A DNA stretch of 64,000 nucleotides from Arthrobacter horti (GTDB lineage: Bacteria > Actinomycetota > Actinomycetes > Actinomycetales > Micrococcaceae): contig NZ_JAVALS010000007.1 in NCBI RefSeq assembly GCF_030731045.1, forward strand, positions 104,072 to 168,071, read 5' to 3'. The notes beneath the pieces were generated by a model. The model worked only from the letters and a program-made list of their open reading frames with translations, was not told the origin of the DNA and made no database searches. Both the position numbers and the translations under genes were made by a program. This document shows, in pieces, positions 19,661 through 29,258 of this stretch (the first letter of the stretch is position 1; each line of letters starts with the position of its first letter).

Positions 19661-19687
19661 AAGCACATCCGTGCCAAATCATCTCGC

Positions 19688-20266
19688 TCAGCCCTCGTCG
19701 GGCTCATCCTCTTCAGCGGACGACGCCGGCCCGGCATCTTCCTGCCCAGCCTCCGGTGCGTCGTCGTCGGCGTCGACGGCGGACGGCTCGGCCGGTCCGC
19801 CTTCCTCCGGCTCCGCGGCCTCGCCGGGTTCCCCGGCGTCGCTGTGCGCGGACTCCGCTGCGGCGTCGGCAGCCTGAGCGGCTTCCATCGCGGCGACGTC
19901 CTCCGGGCGCACCCGCTCGGACCAGGGCACCCACGGCGGGGCCAGGACGGAGTCCTCGCTCGGCAGCAGTCCCACCTCACTGACCGTGATGGTCTTGGAA
20001 CGGGAATTGCGCGTCAGAACGGCGAACCAGGTCCACCCTCCGTAGCCCCGCAGCCGGGACTCGAAGAGATGCGTGACCACGCGGTCCTCTTCACGCTTGG
20101 CACCGAGGTGACCGCCGATGGTGCCCGGGCCTGTGACGGTCTCGAGCTCGCGGCGCGCCACATCCACCGCGGCGGCCAGCATGGCATCCGGTTTGCCCGT
20201 CTTCCACTGGGGCACGCCCGCGCGGTCGGTTCCGGGCCGGGCGGGAATCTGACGCTCCTCAGTCAT
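19688..20266 (-). CDS. DUF3027 family protein
   Basis: The conserved part (about residues 25-125) contains RGYGGWTWFAVLTR and LLPSEDSVLAPPWVPWSERV, the core pattern of DUF3027, an actinobacterial family of unknown function. From about 126 the protein becomes a low-complexity acidic Ala/Glu/Asp/Pro tail. It starts three bases after the stop of the cold-shock gene, an arrangement common in Actinobacteria that suggests a linked RNA-related role. Function is not established. Confidence 0.85.
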   Translation of the reverse strand: MTEERQIPARPGTDRAGVPQWKTGKPDAMLAAAVDVARRELETVTGPGTIGGHLGAKREEDRVVTHLFESRLRGYGGWTWFAVLTRNSRSKTITVSEVGLLPSEDSVLAPPWVPWSERVRPEDVAAMEAAQAADAAAESAHSDAGEPGEAAEPEEGGPAEPSAVDADDDAPEAGQEDAGPASSAEEDEPDEG

Positions 20267-20269
20267 GGC

Positions 20270-20653
20270 TCAGGCGTCCAGCTGGTCGGCGACCTGGCGG
20301 AGCGCGGCGGCGATGGCCGCGCCCTTCTTGCCCTCGGGGTACTTGCCCGAGGAGAGGGTGCCCGACAGATTGTCGAGCACGGTGGAGAGATCCTGGACCA
20401 TGGGGGCGAGCTCCTTCGGTGATGGCCGCTTGGCCTTGGCGATGGACGGCACCTTCTCGAGCACGCGGATCCCCATGGCCTGGGCGCCGCGGCGCCCCTC
20501 GGCAATGCCGAATTCGATCCGGGTCCCCTTGCGGAGCTCCGTCACGCCGGCCGGCAGCGCGGAGGCCGGGAGATAGAACTCCTTGCCGTCCTCCGAAGCT
20601 GCAAAGCCGAAGCCTTTGTCCTTGTCGTACCACTTGACGCTGCCGGTAGGCAC
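20270..20653 (-). CDS. Cold-shock domain protein with C-terminal extension
   Basis: Residues 1-66 are a cold-shock RNA/DNA-binding domain: PTGSVKWYDKDKGFGF with the RNP1 motif, and EFYLPASAL as RNP2. A 60-residue extension (KKGAAIAAALRQVADQLDA at the end) is helical and absent from classical 67-residue Csp proteins. The GTG at 20653 was chosen because GAGG sits seven bases upstream and the conserved domain starts there; a farther ATG would add 29 unrelated residues. It is probably cotranscribed with the DUF3027 gene. Confidence 0.9.
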   Translation of the reverse strand: MPTGSVKWYDKDKGFGFAASEDGKEFYLPASALPAGVTELRKGTRIEFGIAEGRRGAQAMGIRVLEKVPSIAKAKRPSPKELAPMVQDLSTVLDNLSGTLSSGKYPEGKKGAAIAAALRQVADQLDA

Positions 20654-20854
20654 TTCTTTACCTCTGTCTGTCTTCAGTCTGTCTGCACGCTTGCCACGGC
20701 CGGTCCGCGCAGTTGGCGCCGGTGGCGTGAATCGTGGCACTGCGTATCCACACCATTTTACCCGTGCGGACTCATGTCACCCTCCACGGACTCACAGCGA
20801 CCGCTCCGCCGCACACAGTAATCTCTCAGGAATCTTCCAGGGGAAAAGCGTTAG

Positions 20855-21574
20855 ATGAAGATCATGAAGACCGAAACCCCTGAAGCCAAACTCCTGGTCG
20901 TCGACGATGAGCCGAACATCCGGGAACTGCTCTCGACCTCCCTGCGCTTCGCGGGATTCGACGTCGTGGCCGCCGGCAATGGCCGGGAGGCCCTCGCCAA
21001 GGCCGAATCCGAGTCCCCGGACCTGATTGTGCTGGACGTCATGCTCCCCGACATGGACGGATTCAATGTCACCCGGAAGCTCCGCGCCGCGGGGCGGCAC
21101 ATCCCCGTGCTGTTCCTCACGGCCAAGGATGACACGGAGGACAAGGTCATGGGACTGACCGTCGGCGGGGACGACTACGTCACCAAGCCGTTCAGCCTGG
21201 ACGAGGTGGTGGCCCGAGTCCGCGCCGTGTTGCGCCGCACCCAGCCCCTGCTGGAGGACGAGGCCGTGATCCGGGTGGATGACCTGGAACTCGACGACGA
21301 CGCTCACGAGGTCCGCCGCGGCGGCACCATCATCGACCTGTCCCCCACCGAGTTCAAGCTCCTGCGCTACCTCATGCTCAATCCGAACCGGGTCCTGTCC
21401 AAGGCCCAGATCCTGGACCACGTGTGGGAGTACGACTTCAACGGCGACGCCTCGATCGTGGAGTCCTACATCTCCTATCTGCGCCGGAAGATCGACATCA
21501 TCCCGGACACCCCCACGCTGATCCAGACCAAGCGTGGCGTGGGCTACGTCCTGCGGACCGCCGAAAAGCGCTGA
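20855..21574 (+). CDS. OmpR family response regulator
   Basis: The receiver domain (about 11-125) has the acidic pair VDDE, the phospho-acceptor aspartate in VLDVMLPD near residue 60, and the lysine in VTKPF. A winged-helix DNA-binding domain follows (about 145-235), ending TKRGVGYVLR. The 239-residue length is standard. ATG codons at 20855 and 20864 are both possible. The stop lies one base before the kinase start, so the pair is one operon. It belongs to the TrcR/TcrX-like group by appearance, but the stimulus is unknown. Confidence 0.93.
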   Translation: MKIMKTETPEAKLLVVDDEPNIRELLSTSLRFAGFDVVAAGNGREALAKAESESPDLIVLDVMLPDMDGFNVTRKLRAAGRHIPVLFLTAKDDTEDKVMGLTVGGDDYVTKPFSLDEVVARVRAVLRRTQPLLEDEAVIRVDDLELDDDAHEVRRGGTIIDLSPTEFKLLRYLMLNPNRVLSKAQILDHVWEYDFNGDASIVESYISYLRRKIDIIPDTPTLIQTKRGVGYVLRTAEKR

Positions 21575-21575
21575 T

Positions 21576-23027
21576 TTGCTGCGCCGCTGGAAGTCGGCGT
21601 CCCTCCGGGCGCAGCTGATCGCAACCATCATGGGCCTGCTCCTGGTCGCCCTGGCGACCACCGGTACCGGCACCATGCTGCTGCTGCACAGCTATCTGCA
21701 ATCGCAGATCGACGCCCGGCTGGCCGCCGCCGTCGCCACCGTGACCAAGCCCGGCGGCTACACCCAGATCACCGGTGGCGCCACGGGCGTCCCCACCGAC
21801 TACGCCGTCCTGGTCCTGCGGACCGGCAGTCCACCGTTCCGGACCGGCGCCAGTCAGGCCGGATACCCGGACATCCAGCAGATGAGCCTGGCGGACGCCC
21901 GGTCCACAGACGATAAGCCCTATGAAGCGGCGGGCACCGCCGGCCACAACTGGCGCGTCGCGGCAGTGGTCCTGACGGACCAGAGCGGCCACTCCTTCGT
22001 GGTGGTGCTCGGGCTGCCGCTCGCCCCCGTGGACGAGATCATGGAGCACGCCGTGCTGGTGGTGGTGGGCGTCGGCTTACTCACCCTCATCTTGGCGTTC
22101 TTCATCGCCACCTGGACCGTGACCCGGTCCTTCCGGCCCCTCGCCAGAGTAGAACGCACCGCCGCGGCCATCGCGTCAGGGGACCTCTCCCAGCGCGTGG
22201 ACGTCAGCACGCCCCACACCGAAGTGGGCCGCCTGGCCACCTCCCTGAACACCATGCTGGCCAACATCGAATCCGCATTCTCCGCCCGCACCGCATCGGA
22301 GCAGAGGATGCGGCGGTTCGCGGCGGACGCCTCCCATGAGCTCCGGACCCCGCTGGTCACCATCCGCGGCTTCTCCGAGCTGTACCGTCACGGTGCGCTC
22401 CGCGCCGAACACGAGATCGCCACCGCCATGGGCCGGATCGAGAGCGAAGCCAAGCGCATGGGGTCCATGGTGGAGGACCTCCTCATGCTGGCCCGTCTGG
22501 ACGAGCAGCGACCTCTCCAACGCAAGCCGCTGGACCTCCTGCTGCTGGGCAACGACGCCGTGGTGGACACCCGCGCCGGGGCCCCCGGACGCACGGTTCG
22601 GCTGTGCGGGCTGAGGGGATCACACCCTTCGCCCGCCCCGGCGCTGGGTGATGAGGCGAAGATCCGGCAGGTGATGGGCAACCTTCTGGGCAACGCCCTG
22701 CGCTACACGCCGGAGGACTCACCTCTGGAGGTCGCCGTGGGCGTGCAGCACGGCGACGACGGCGTGTGGTCCGTACTGGAGGTGCGGGACCACGGTCCCG
22801 GGATCTCCGAGGAGGATCAGTCCCGCATCTTCGAACGTTTCTACCGGGCGGACACCTCCCGCACCCGGGAGACGGGAGGCAGCGGGCTGGGCCTGGCGAT
22901 CGTCGCGGCCATCGTGTCCAGCCACGGCGGAAGCGTCAGGATCTTCACGACGCCGGGCGGCGGGGCCACCTTCCAGGTGCGGCTGCCACACGACACCCCG
23001 GAGCCTGAAGACTCCATGGAGGACTGA
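21576..23027 (+). CDS. Two-component sensor histidine kinase
   Basis: A membrane sensor of 483 residues. The first helix lies near 12-40, an extracytoplasmic sensor region near 45-150, the second helix near 155-180, then a HAMP segment. The H-box FAADASHELRTPL carries the phosphorylated histidine near 252. The ATPase has N-box GNLLGNALRYTPE, G1 DHGPGI, FERFYR and G2 GSGLGLAIV. I use TTG at 21576, one base after the regulator stop; no strong ribosome site is seen, consistent with coupling. Confidence 0.92.
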   Translation: MLRRWKSASLRAQLIATIMGLLLVALATTGTGTMLLLHSYLQSQIDARLAAAVATVTKPGGYTQITGGATGVPTDYAVLVLRTGSPPFRTGASQAGYPDIQQMSLADARSTDDKPYEAAGTAGHNWRVAAVVLTDQSGHSFVVVLGLPLAPVDEIMEHAVLVVVGVGLLTLILAFFIATWTVTRSFRPLARVERTAAAIASGDLSQRVDVSTPHTEVGRLATSLNTMLANIESAFSARTASEQRMRRFAADASHELRTPLVTIRGFSELYRHGALRAEHEIATAMGRIESEAKRMGSMVEDLLMLARLDEQRPLQRKPLDLLLLGNDAVVDTRAGAPGRTVRLCGLRGSHPSPAPALGDEAKIRQVMGNLLGNALRYTPEDSPLEVAVGVQHGDDGVWSVLEVRDHGPGISEEDQSRIFERFYRADTSRTRETGGSGLGLAIVAAIVSSHGGSVRIFTTPGGGATFQVRLPHDTPEPEDSMED

Positions 23028-23128
23028 AACGCCCGGAGCCGGTGCTCCAGGCCCGGCCTTGTGGACGGCCGGCCCCTTCGTCCCTCCACATGCGCGATTC
23101 CGCGCCGTCACCAAACGGAGCGCCTTCC

Positions 23129-23134
23129 TAGGCT
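23129..23134 (+). promoter_or_regulatory. Possible -10 (TAGGCT) of the WXG100 gene
   Basis: TAGGCT lies 45 bp before the ATG at 23180, in the gap after the kinase gene. No clear -35 is visible. Confidence 0.35.
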
Positions 23135-23179
23135 CGAATCCAGGCCACTGCCCGTGGCCCCCTCGAGGAAAGGAACATC

Positions 23180-23470
23180 ATGAGCGTCATCTCCGTCGAC
23201 ACCGAAGTGCTGAACGCCCAGGCCGGCAGGGTCCGGGCCACCGCCGAGCGGACCTCCGCGGATCTCAAAGCCATGCGGATGGGCCTGGCGGAACTCCAGT
23301 CAACCTGGCGCGGGAGCGCCTCCGCGAGCTTCCAGGCCCTGATCACCGAGTGGACGTCGATGCAGGGCCGCGTGGAGGCGAATCTCGCCGGCATCATGCA
23401 GGCCCTCGATCAGGCCGCCTACCAGTACCGCGACGTCGAACAGCTGAACACTCAGCGGTTCCTCGCCTGA
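23180..23470 (+). CDS. WXG100 family (EsxA/EsxB-like) protein
   Basis: A 96-residue helical hairpin protein with the turn motif STWRGSAS near residue 40 and a helical profile before and after it. Such proteins are normally secreted by type VII systems as dimers. GAGGAAAGGAA precedes the ATG. No EccC, EccB or mycosin gene is near, so this is an orphan copy whose exporter must be encoded elsewhere, or which acts otherwise. It lacks the usual C-terminal YxxxD/E in an obvious position; YQYRDVEQ near 83 is the nearest match. Confidence 0.85.
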   Translation: MSVISVDTEVLNAQAGRVRATAERTSADLKAMRMGLAELQSTWRGSASASFQALITEWTSMQGRVEANLAGIMQALDQAAYQYRDVEQLNTQRFLA

Positions 23471-23521
23471 GCCGGCCGGCGCGCCCGTGCCGCGGTCTGC
23501 GCTTTCCGGGGATGAGCCTGC

Positions 23522-24457
23522 CTATTCGGGCGTCCCCTGGTGAAAGCGCAGACGCCACGTGCCGGCGGTGCGGAGCCAGAGCGAGCTCCTCAGGACCGTT
23601 CTGCCGGCCGAGCGAGTGCGGTACTGGAGGAGGATCGCGTCGTCCCCCAGGCGCGCGGCGGACAGCGGATGGAGATCCACCGGTGCCTTGTCCTCTTCGG
23701 CAAGGGCCAGCAGCATCTCCTCCCGGGTCCAGGTCCTTCCCGAGCTGCCGATCTCCTCGAACGCGGGGTGGAGAATGCGTGCCACCTCGCCCAGATCGGA
23801 CCGGACCGCGGGTTCCAGGAGGCGGCGCTCCAAGGTGGTGACGATCAAGACGGGGTCTACGGCGTCCGCGGCGGGTCCGAGGTCCTCCTCAAGGACGGAG
23901 AAGAGGTCCGGGGCGGAGGCGTCCGGGACGGAAGCGTCCGGGACGGAGGCGGGTTCCGGCAAGGCGTCCGGAGCCGCTGCCGCACCGGATCCCGGGAAGC
24001 CGGGGCCGGAGGGGATCTCCCGCTTCTTCTGCTGATAGGCCGTGGCGACTGCACGGGCGCGGTCGTCCGCGGCTTCATTGAGGTCGTGCCCGGCATGGCC
24101 CTTGACCCATTCGAAGGTGAAGTCGCGCCCTTTCAGTGCGGCGTCCAGTTCCTTGAGGAGGTCCACGTTCAGGACCGGTTTGCCGTCGGCCTTCTTCCAG
24201 CCTTTGCGCTTCCAGCCCGGCATCCACTTGGTGAGGCAGTTGATCACGTACTGGCTGTCGCAGAGGATCTTCAGCGGTTCCTTCGGCAGGTGCGCGGTGC
24301 TCCGGAGCAGGTCCAGGACGGCCATGAGCTCGCCCTGGTTGTTGGTCCCATGCGGCCAGCCGCCGGCGTGCCAGGTGTCCTCGTCGATGTACCAGGCCCA
24401 TCCCGCGGGACCGGGGTTGCCGAGCGCGGATCCATCTGCTGCAGCGGTGATCGTCAC
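23522..24457 (-). CDS. rnhA: Ribonuclease HI fused to a DUF4440/NTF2-like domain
   Basis: Residues 1-145 are RNase HI, which cuts RNA in RNA-DNA hybrids. The four catalytic acids are visible in AADGSALGNPGPAG, NNQGELMAV, CDSQYVINCL and DLNEAADDRARA. A Pro/Ala/Ser linker with repeated PDAS units spans about 150-190. The rest (about 195-311) looks like a DUF4440/NTF2-like domain, with LLEPAVRSDLGEVARIL and TWRLRFHQGTP. The start is GTG at 24457, six bases after CAGGAT, suggesting a leaderless transcript. The extra domain is unusual for RNase HI. Confidence 0.85.
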   Translation of the reverse strand: MTITAAADGSALGNPGPAGWAWYIDEDTWHAGGWPHGTNNQGELMAVLDLLRSTAHLPKEPLKILCDSQYVINCLTKWMPGWKRKGWKKADGKPVLNVDLLKELDAALKGRDFTFEWVKGHAGHDLNEAADDRARAVATAYQQKKREIPSGPGFPGSGAAAAPDALPEPASVPDASVPDASAPDLFSVLEEDLGPAADAVDPVLIVTTLERRLLEPAVRSDLGEVARILHPAFEEIGSSGRTWTREEMLLALAEEDKAPVDLHPLSAARLGDDAILLQYRTRSAGRTVLRSSLWLRTAGTWRLRFHQGTPE

Positions 24458-24494
24458 CCGTCAATCCTGCCACAGGCTCCCTGCGCTTAAAGCC

Positions 24495-24532
24495 CGACGG
24501 CGGGCCGCACCAGAAGGTGCGACCCGCCGTCG
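24495..24532 (-). terminator. Hairpin downstream of groEL
   Basis: CGACGGCGGG (24495-24504) pairs with 24523-24532, with an inner GCACC/GGTGC stem. It lies between groEL and the RNase H gene. Confidence 0.6.
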
Positions 24533-24547
24533 TGGATTTCGCTGGGC

Positions 24548-24611
24548 CCCTGCGTCCGAGGGACCCGCTTCGCGGCGCGCTCAGCGCGCCACGAAGCGGG
24601 AGGACGCAGGG
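24548..24611. repeat. 64-bp nested inverted repeat after groEL
   Basis: Three paired segments are nested: 24548-24557 with 24602-24611, 24564-24572 with 24592-24600, and 24574-24580 with 24584-24590. All are perfect. No T-run follows, so it is not a standard terminator. Confidence 0.7.
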
Positions 24612-24622
24612 ACTGCTTCCTG

Positions 24623-26269
<1,647 letters not shown>

Positions 26270-26436
26270 TCAGTTCGTTTCCGGACTGTCGTTGAGGGAT
26301 GAAGGGCCCTGGCTGCCAATGCCCGCGACGGACGGCGCGGCACCCCGGTGCGGATGCGCCGGGACACCGGACCTCATTGAGACCGGGGTTGCCTTCCCTC
26401 CGGCAGACCGCCCGCCTCCTCTCCGCGAACGGATCG

Positions 26437-26463
26437 TTAGCAGTCGGCACTCCGGAGTGCTAA
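26437..26463. promoter_or_regulatory. CIRCE element 2 (HrcA operator)
   Basis: TTAGCAGTC-N9-GAGTGCTAA, with one mismatch to the consensus TTAGCACTC-N9-GAGTGCTAA. It lies eight bp from CIRCE 1, on the groEL side. Confidence 0.8.
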
Positions 26464-26471
26464 GTCAATAA

Positions 26472-26498
26472 TTAGCACTCTCGGCATGCGAGTGCAAG
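26472..26498. promoter_or_regulatory. groEL: CIRCE element 1 (HrcA operator) overlapping the groEL promoter
   Basis: TTAGCACTC-N9-GAGTGCAAG, with two mismatches in the outer bases. On the minus strand TTGCAC (26492-26497) and TAATTA (26469-26474) are 17 bp apart, so the probable promoter is embedded in this operator. Confidence 0.85.
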
Positions 26499-26558
26499 AC
26501 GTCAGGGCGTTCTCAGGTGGTATTCAGGCAGAAGCGAACAGGGCCGGAAGCGCCTGAA

Positions 26559-27110
26559 TCAGGGGGCGCCGGGCCCGACGACCACGACCAGGGGCTCCTC
26601 GAGCCCGGAGCCGAGGCGAACGTCCGTGATACCGAGGGCAGCGGCCAGGGCCGTGGCCGACGCCTTGGCGGACTCCACGCTGTAGAACACCACGGAGCCC
26701 GTCTGGGCCGTACCGGTCCAATTGCCCACGGGGCCGAGCTTCCAGCCGGCAGCGGTGACCTTCTCGCCGTACTTGGCCGCCTGGCCGGGCGTCGCGGTGC
26801 CGTTGAAGACGGAAACCGTCAGCGTGCGGTCCACGGGAGGGGCGCTCGGCTTCGGGGCGGAAGGCGTTGGAGTGGCGCTCGGCTTGGGCGCCGCCGTGGA
26901 AACAGGAGCCGACGGCGCCTTCCCGGCGTCGGCACGGACACCGAGCGTGGGGAAGGCGAGGTACACGATGATGCCCAGCAGGAGTGCCACCGCGCCGGTG
27001 ATCAGGATCGGCTTGAGTGCCGCCGGTCGCGGCTGGGCGCTCCGGTGGACTCCACGGCGTTCCGTGGACTCGGGGACATCGTCGAATTCGTCGTGGGGGT
27101 ACGTGGTCAT
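26559..27110 (-). CDS. LytR_C domain membrane protein
   Basis: The protein has a short cytoplasmic part, one membrane helix at about residues 36-58, and a Pro/Ala/Ser/Thr linker. It ends in a LytR_C domain of about 85 residues (TVSVFNGTATPGQAAKYGEKV onward, in pieces) of the kind found at the end of LytR-CpsA-Psr proteins. Its role is probably in the cell wall but is not established. ATG at 27110 is preferred; GTG at 27128 is an alternative. The gene follows the DUF3263 gene by 46 bp, the common actinobacterial order. Confidence 0.8.
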   Translation of the reverse strand: MTTYPHDEFDDVPESTERRGVHRSAQPRPAALKPILITGAVALLLGIIVYLAFPTLGVRADAGKAPSAPVSTAAPKPSATPTPSAPKPSAPPVDRTLTVSVFNGTATPGQAAKYGEKVTAAGWKLGPVGNWTGTAQTGSVVFYSVESAKASATALAAALGITDVRLGSGLEEPLVVVVGPGAP

Positions 27111-27156
27111 GGAAGGACGAGTCCTCACTGCGTGGCAGGCGGTCTGGAGGGGAGTC

Positions 27157-27477
27157 TTACGCGCCGTTTCCGAGGCGCCGGGCGGTCCGCGCCCGATGAC
27201 GGGACGTTCGTAGTCTACGCAATCTCTTCACCAGCATGGGGTCGTGGGCCAGGGCGGCCTGGCTGTCGATCACCTGGTTGAGCTGCTGGTAGTAGTGCGT
27301 CGCGGACAGCCCGAACAGCTCCTTGATGGCTTGTTCCTTGGCGCCGGAGTACTTCCACCAGGAACGTTCGAACTCCAGGATCTTCCGGTCGCGTTCCGAC
27401 AGGACGGGCACCCCCTGGGCCTGGTCCTGCGGTTCCGGCGTCGGGGAGATCCCGTTCGACGGCATGGCGTCTGGCAT
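27157..27477 (-). CDS. DUF3263 family protein
   Basis: A 106-residue basic protein with [20 protein letters not shown] and the following [18 protein letters not shown], the conserved core of DUF3263. The second segment looks like a helix-turn-helix related to sigma-factor region 4, so DNA binding is possible. It ends in an Arg-rich tail. GAGGAGG precedes the ATG. It is upstream of, and probably cotranscribed with, the LytR_C gene. Confidence 0.88.
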   Translation of the reverse strand: MPDAMPSNGISPTPEPQDQAQGVPVLSERDRKILEFERSWWKYSGAKEQAIKELFGLSATHYYQQLNQVIDSQAALAHDPMLVKRLRRLRTSRHRARTARRLGNGA

Positions 27478-27543
27478 CTTCCCTCCTCAGTGTCCGGCGT
27501 TCCCCATCCATCATAGATCCGGAATCACACGGGCGTCATTTGG

Positions 27544-27549
27544 CAGAAT
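27544..27549 (+). promoter_or_regulatory. -10 element (CAGAAT) of ung
   Basis: CAGAAT lies seven bases before the ATG at 27557, the leaderless geometry seen repeatedly in this window. Confidence 0.5.
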
Positions 27550-27556
27550 CCAAGGT

Positions 27557-28330
27557 ATGGAGCAGAACAAGGCCGCCACCGCGGAACCGAACACCCAGGG
27601 CCCCGCCCGCACCTTCCGGCAGCTGGCCGACGACGGCTGGGCCGGCCTGCTGGCCGGCGGCACCCTGCATCCGAGCTGGGCCGCCGCACTCGCCGAAGAG
27701 AGCCCGGCACTGGGCGCCGTGGTCCGCTGGCTCGCCGGCCAGGAGGAGAGCGGGGCGCGCATCCTGCCGCCTGCCCCGGCCCTCTTCACGGCGTTCCGCC
27801 GCCCTCTCGACGAGGTCCGCGTGCTGATCGTGGGCCAGGACCCCTACCCGACGCCTGGGCACGCCATGGGTCTCTCCTTCTCCGTGGCCCCGGACTGCCA
27901 CCCCGTGCCCCGCAGCCTCCAGAACATCTTCAAGGAGCTGCATACAGACCTGGGCCTGGACACCCCGGCGCACGGCGACCTCAGCCGCTGGGCCGACCAG
28001 GGCGTACTCCTGCTCAACAGGGTCCTCAGCGTCGAGGCCGGGAACGCCGGCTCCCACCGTGGGCACGGCTGGGAGGAATTCACGACGGCGGCCATCCGCG
28101 CCGTCGTCGCGCGCCGCACTCCGGAGGGCCGCAGGCCTCCCCTGGTCGCCATTCTGTGGGGCCGCGACGCCGCTGGCGTCGCCCCGTTGCTGGAGGGCTG
28201 TCCGGCGGTGCGCAGCCCGCACCCCAGCCCGCTGTCCGCGTCCCGGGGCTTCTTCGGTTCCCGGCCGTTCAGCCAGGTCAACGAACTCCTGGCCCAGCAA
28301 GGCGCCGCCCCGGTGGACTGGAGCCTCTGA
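27557..28330 (+). CDS. ung: Uracil-DNA glycosylase
   Basis: It removes uracil from DNA at the start of base-excision repair. Family-1 motifs are intact: [17 protein letters not shown] with the catalytic aspartate near residue 94, [12 protein letters not shown], and the histidine loop [16 protein letters not shown]. The 257-residue length includes a somewhat long N-terminus. The ATG at 27557 was chosen because of the -10 element seven bases upstream. It diverges from the DUF3263 gene. Confidence 0.95.
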   Translation: MEQNKAATAEPNTQGPARTFRQLADDGWAGLLAGGTLHPSWAAALAEESPALGAVVRWLAGQEESGARILPPAPALFTAFRRPLDEVRVLIVGQDPYPTPGHAMGLSFSVAPDCHPVPRSLQNIFKELHTDLGLDTPAHGDLSRWADQGVLLLNRVLSVEAGNAGSHRGHGWEEFTTAAIRAVVARRTPEGRRPPLVAILWGRDAAGVAPLLEGCPAVRSPHPSPLSASRGFFGSRPFSQVNELLAQQGAAPVDWSL

Positions 28331-28350
28331 GGCCCCGCGGACACGCATCA

Positions 28351-28356
28351 TAAACT
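28351..28356 (+). promoter_or_regulatory. -10 element (TAAACT) of the siderophore-interacting protein gene
   Basis: TAAACT ends six bases before the ATG at 28363; the 32-bp gap after ung leaves no room for a ribosome site. Confidence 0.5.
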
Positions 28357-28362
28357 TGTCGC

Positions 28363-29190
28363 ATGACTGAAGCCCCTGCCGTCCGCAAGCCCAAGCCCCA
28401 GTGCACCCTGGAGGTCATCCGCACCGAGCGGCTGAGCGAGCACCTTGTCCGGGTGATCGTGGGCGGTCCCGGATTCAGCACCTTCGTCATGAACGACTTC
28501 ACCGACCGCTATGTGAAGATCGCCTTCCCGCGCCCGGGTGTCAGCTACCCGGAGCCTCTGGACCTCGCCTGGATCCGGGAGAACATGCCCGCCGCCGAAT
28601 GGCCCGTGACCCGGACTTACACCGTCCGTTCGGTGGACCTTCAGGCCAGGGAACTGGCCATCGACTTCGTGGTCCACGGAGATGAAGGCCTCGCCGGCCC
28701 GTGGGCCGCACGTGCCGTCCCGGGAGACAGCATCGTCTTCAGCGGCCCCGGTGGCGGCTACTCCCCGCGCGACGGCGCCGACTGGCACCTGCTGCTGGGC
28801 GACGACGCCGCGCTTCCCGCCGTCGCGGCCGCCCTCGAGGCGCTTCCCGCGGACGCCCGCGGCCTGGCCTTCCTGGAGGTCGACGCCGAGGCCGACGTCC
28901 TGCCGCTCACCGTGCCGTCCGGCGTCGCGCTCTCCTGGTGCTTCCGCCGCGGCGTCCCCGCCGGCGAGAGCACCGTGTTGCTGGACGCCGTGAAGGCGGC
29001 CACGTTCCCCGAGGGTACCGTTCAGGCGTTCGTCCACGGTGAGCGCAGTCTGGTGAAGGCCCTGCGAGACGAACTCCTGAAGAACCGCGGCCTGGACCGC
29101 AAGGACCTCTCGATCTCCGGCTACTGGGCCTATGGGCGTGTGGAGGACCAGTTCCAGGCGGAGAAGAAGACGGAGATCGGCAAGATCTGA
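28363..29190 (+). CDS. Siderophore-interacting protein (FAD-dependent ferric-siderophore reductase type)
   Basis: These cytoplasmic flavoproteins release iron from imported ferric siderophores. The N-terminal FAD-binding barrel contains TRTYTVRS near residue 87 and DFVVHGDEGLAGPWA. A NAD(P)H-binding-like C-terminal half has LLLGDDAALPAVAAAL and ends YWAYGRVEDQF. The 275-residue length is normal. The mRNA is probably leaderless. No siderophore transporter is adjacent, and no iron-box is evident. Confidence 0.9.
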   Translation: MTEAPAVRKPKPQCTLEVIRTERLSEHLVRVIVGGPGFSTFVMNDFTDRYVKIAFPRPGVSYPEPLDLAWIRENMPAAEWPVTRTYTVRSVDLQARELAIDFVVHGDEGLAGPWAARAVPGDSIVFSGPGGGYSPRDGADWHLLLGDDAALPAVAAALEALPADARGLAFLEVDAEADVLPLTVPSGVALSWCFRRGVPAGESTVLLDAVKAATFPEGTVQAFVHGERSLVKALRDELLKNRGLDRKDLSISGYWAYGRVEDQFQAEKKTEIGKI

Positions 29191-29197
29191 CATCCAT

Positions 29198-29245
29198 TGC
29201 TGAGAAATCGTTCGTATGAGTCCTCTATCGAACGATTTCTCAGCA
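29198..29245. repeat. Perfect 17-bp inverted repeat between convergent genes
   Basis: TGCTGAGAAATCGTTCG (29198-29214) is exactly inverted at 29229-29245 around a 14-base loop. It is less GC-rich than its surroundings. It could be a bidirectional terminator, although neither side has a T-run. Confidence 0.75.
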
Positions 29246-29258
29246 GTCGATGAAGAAG

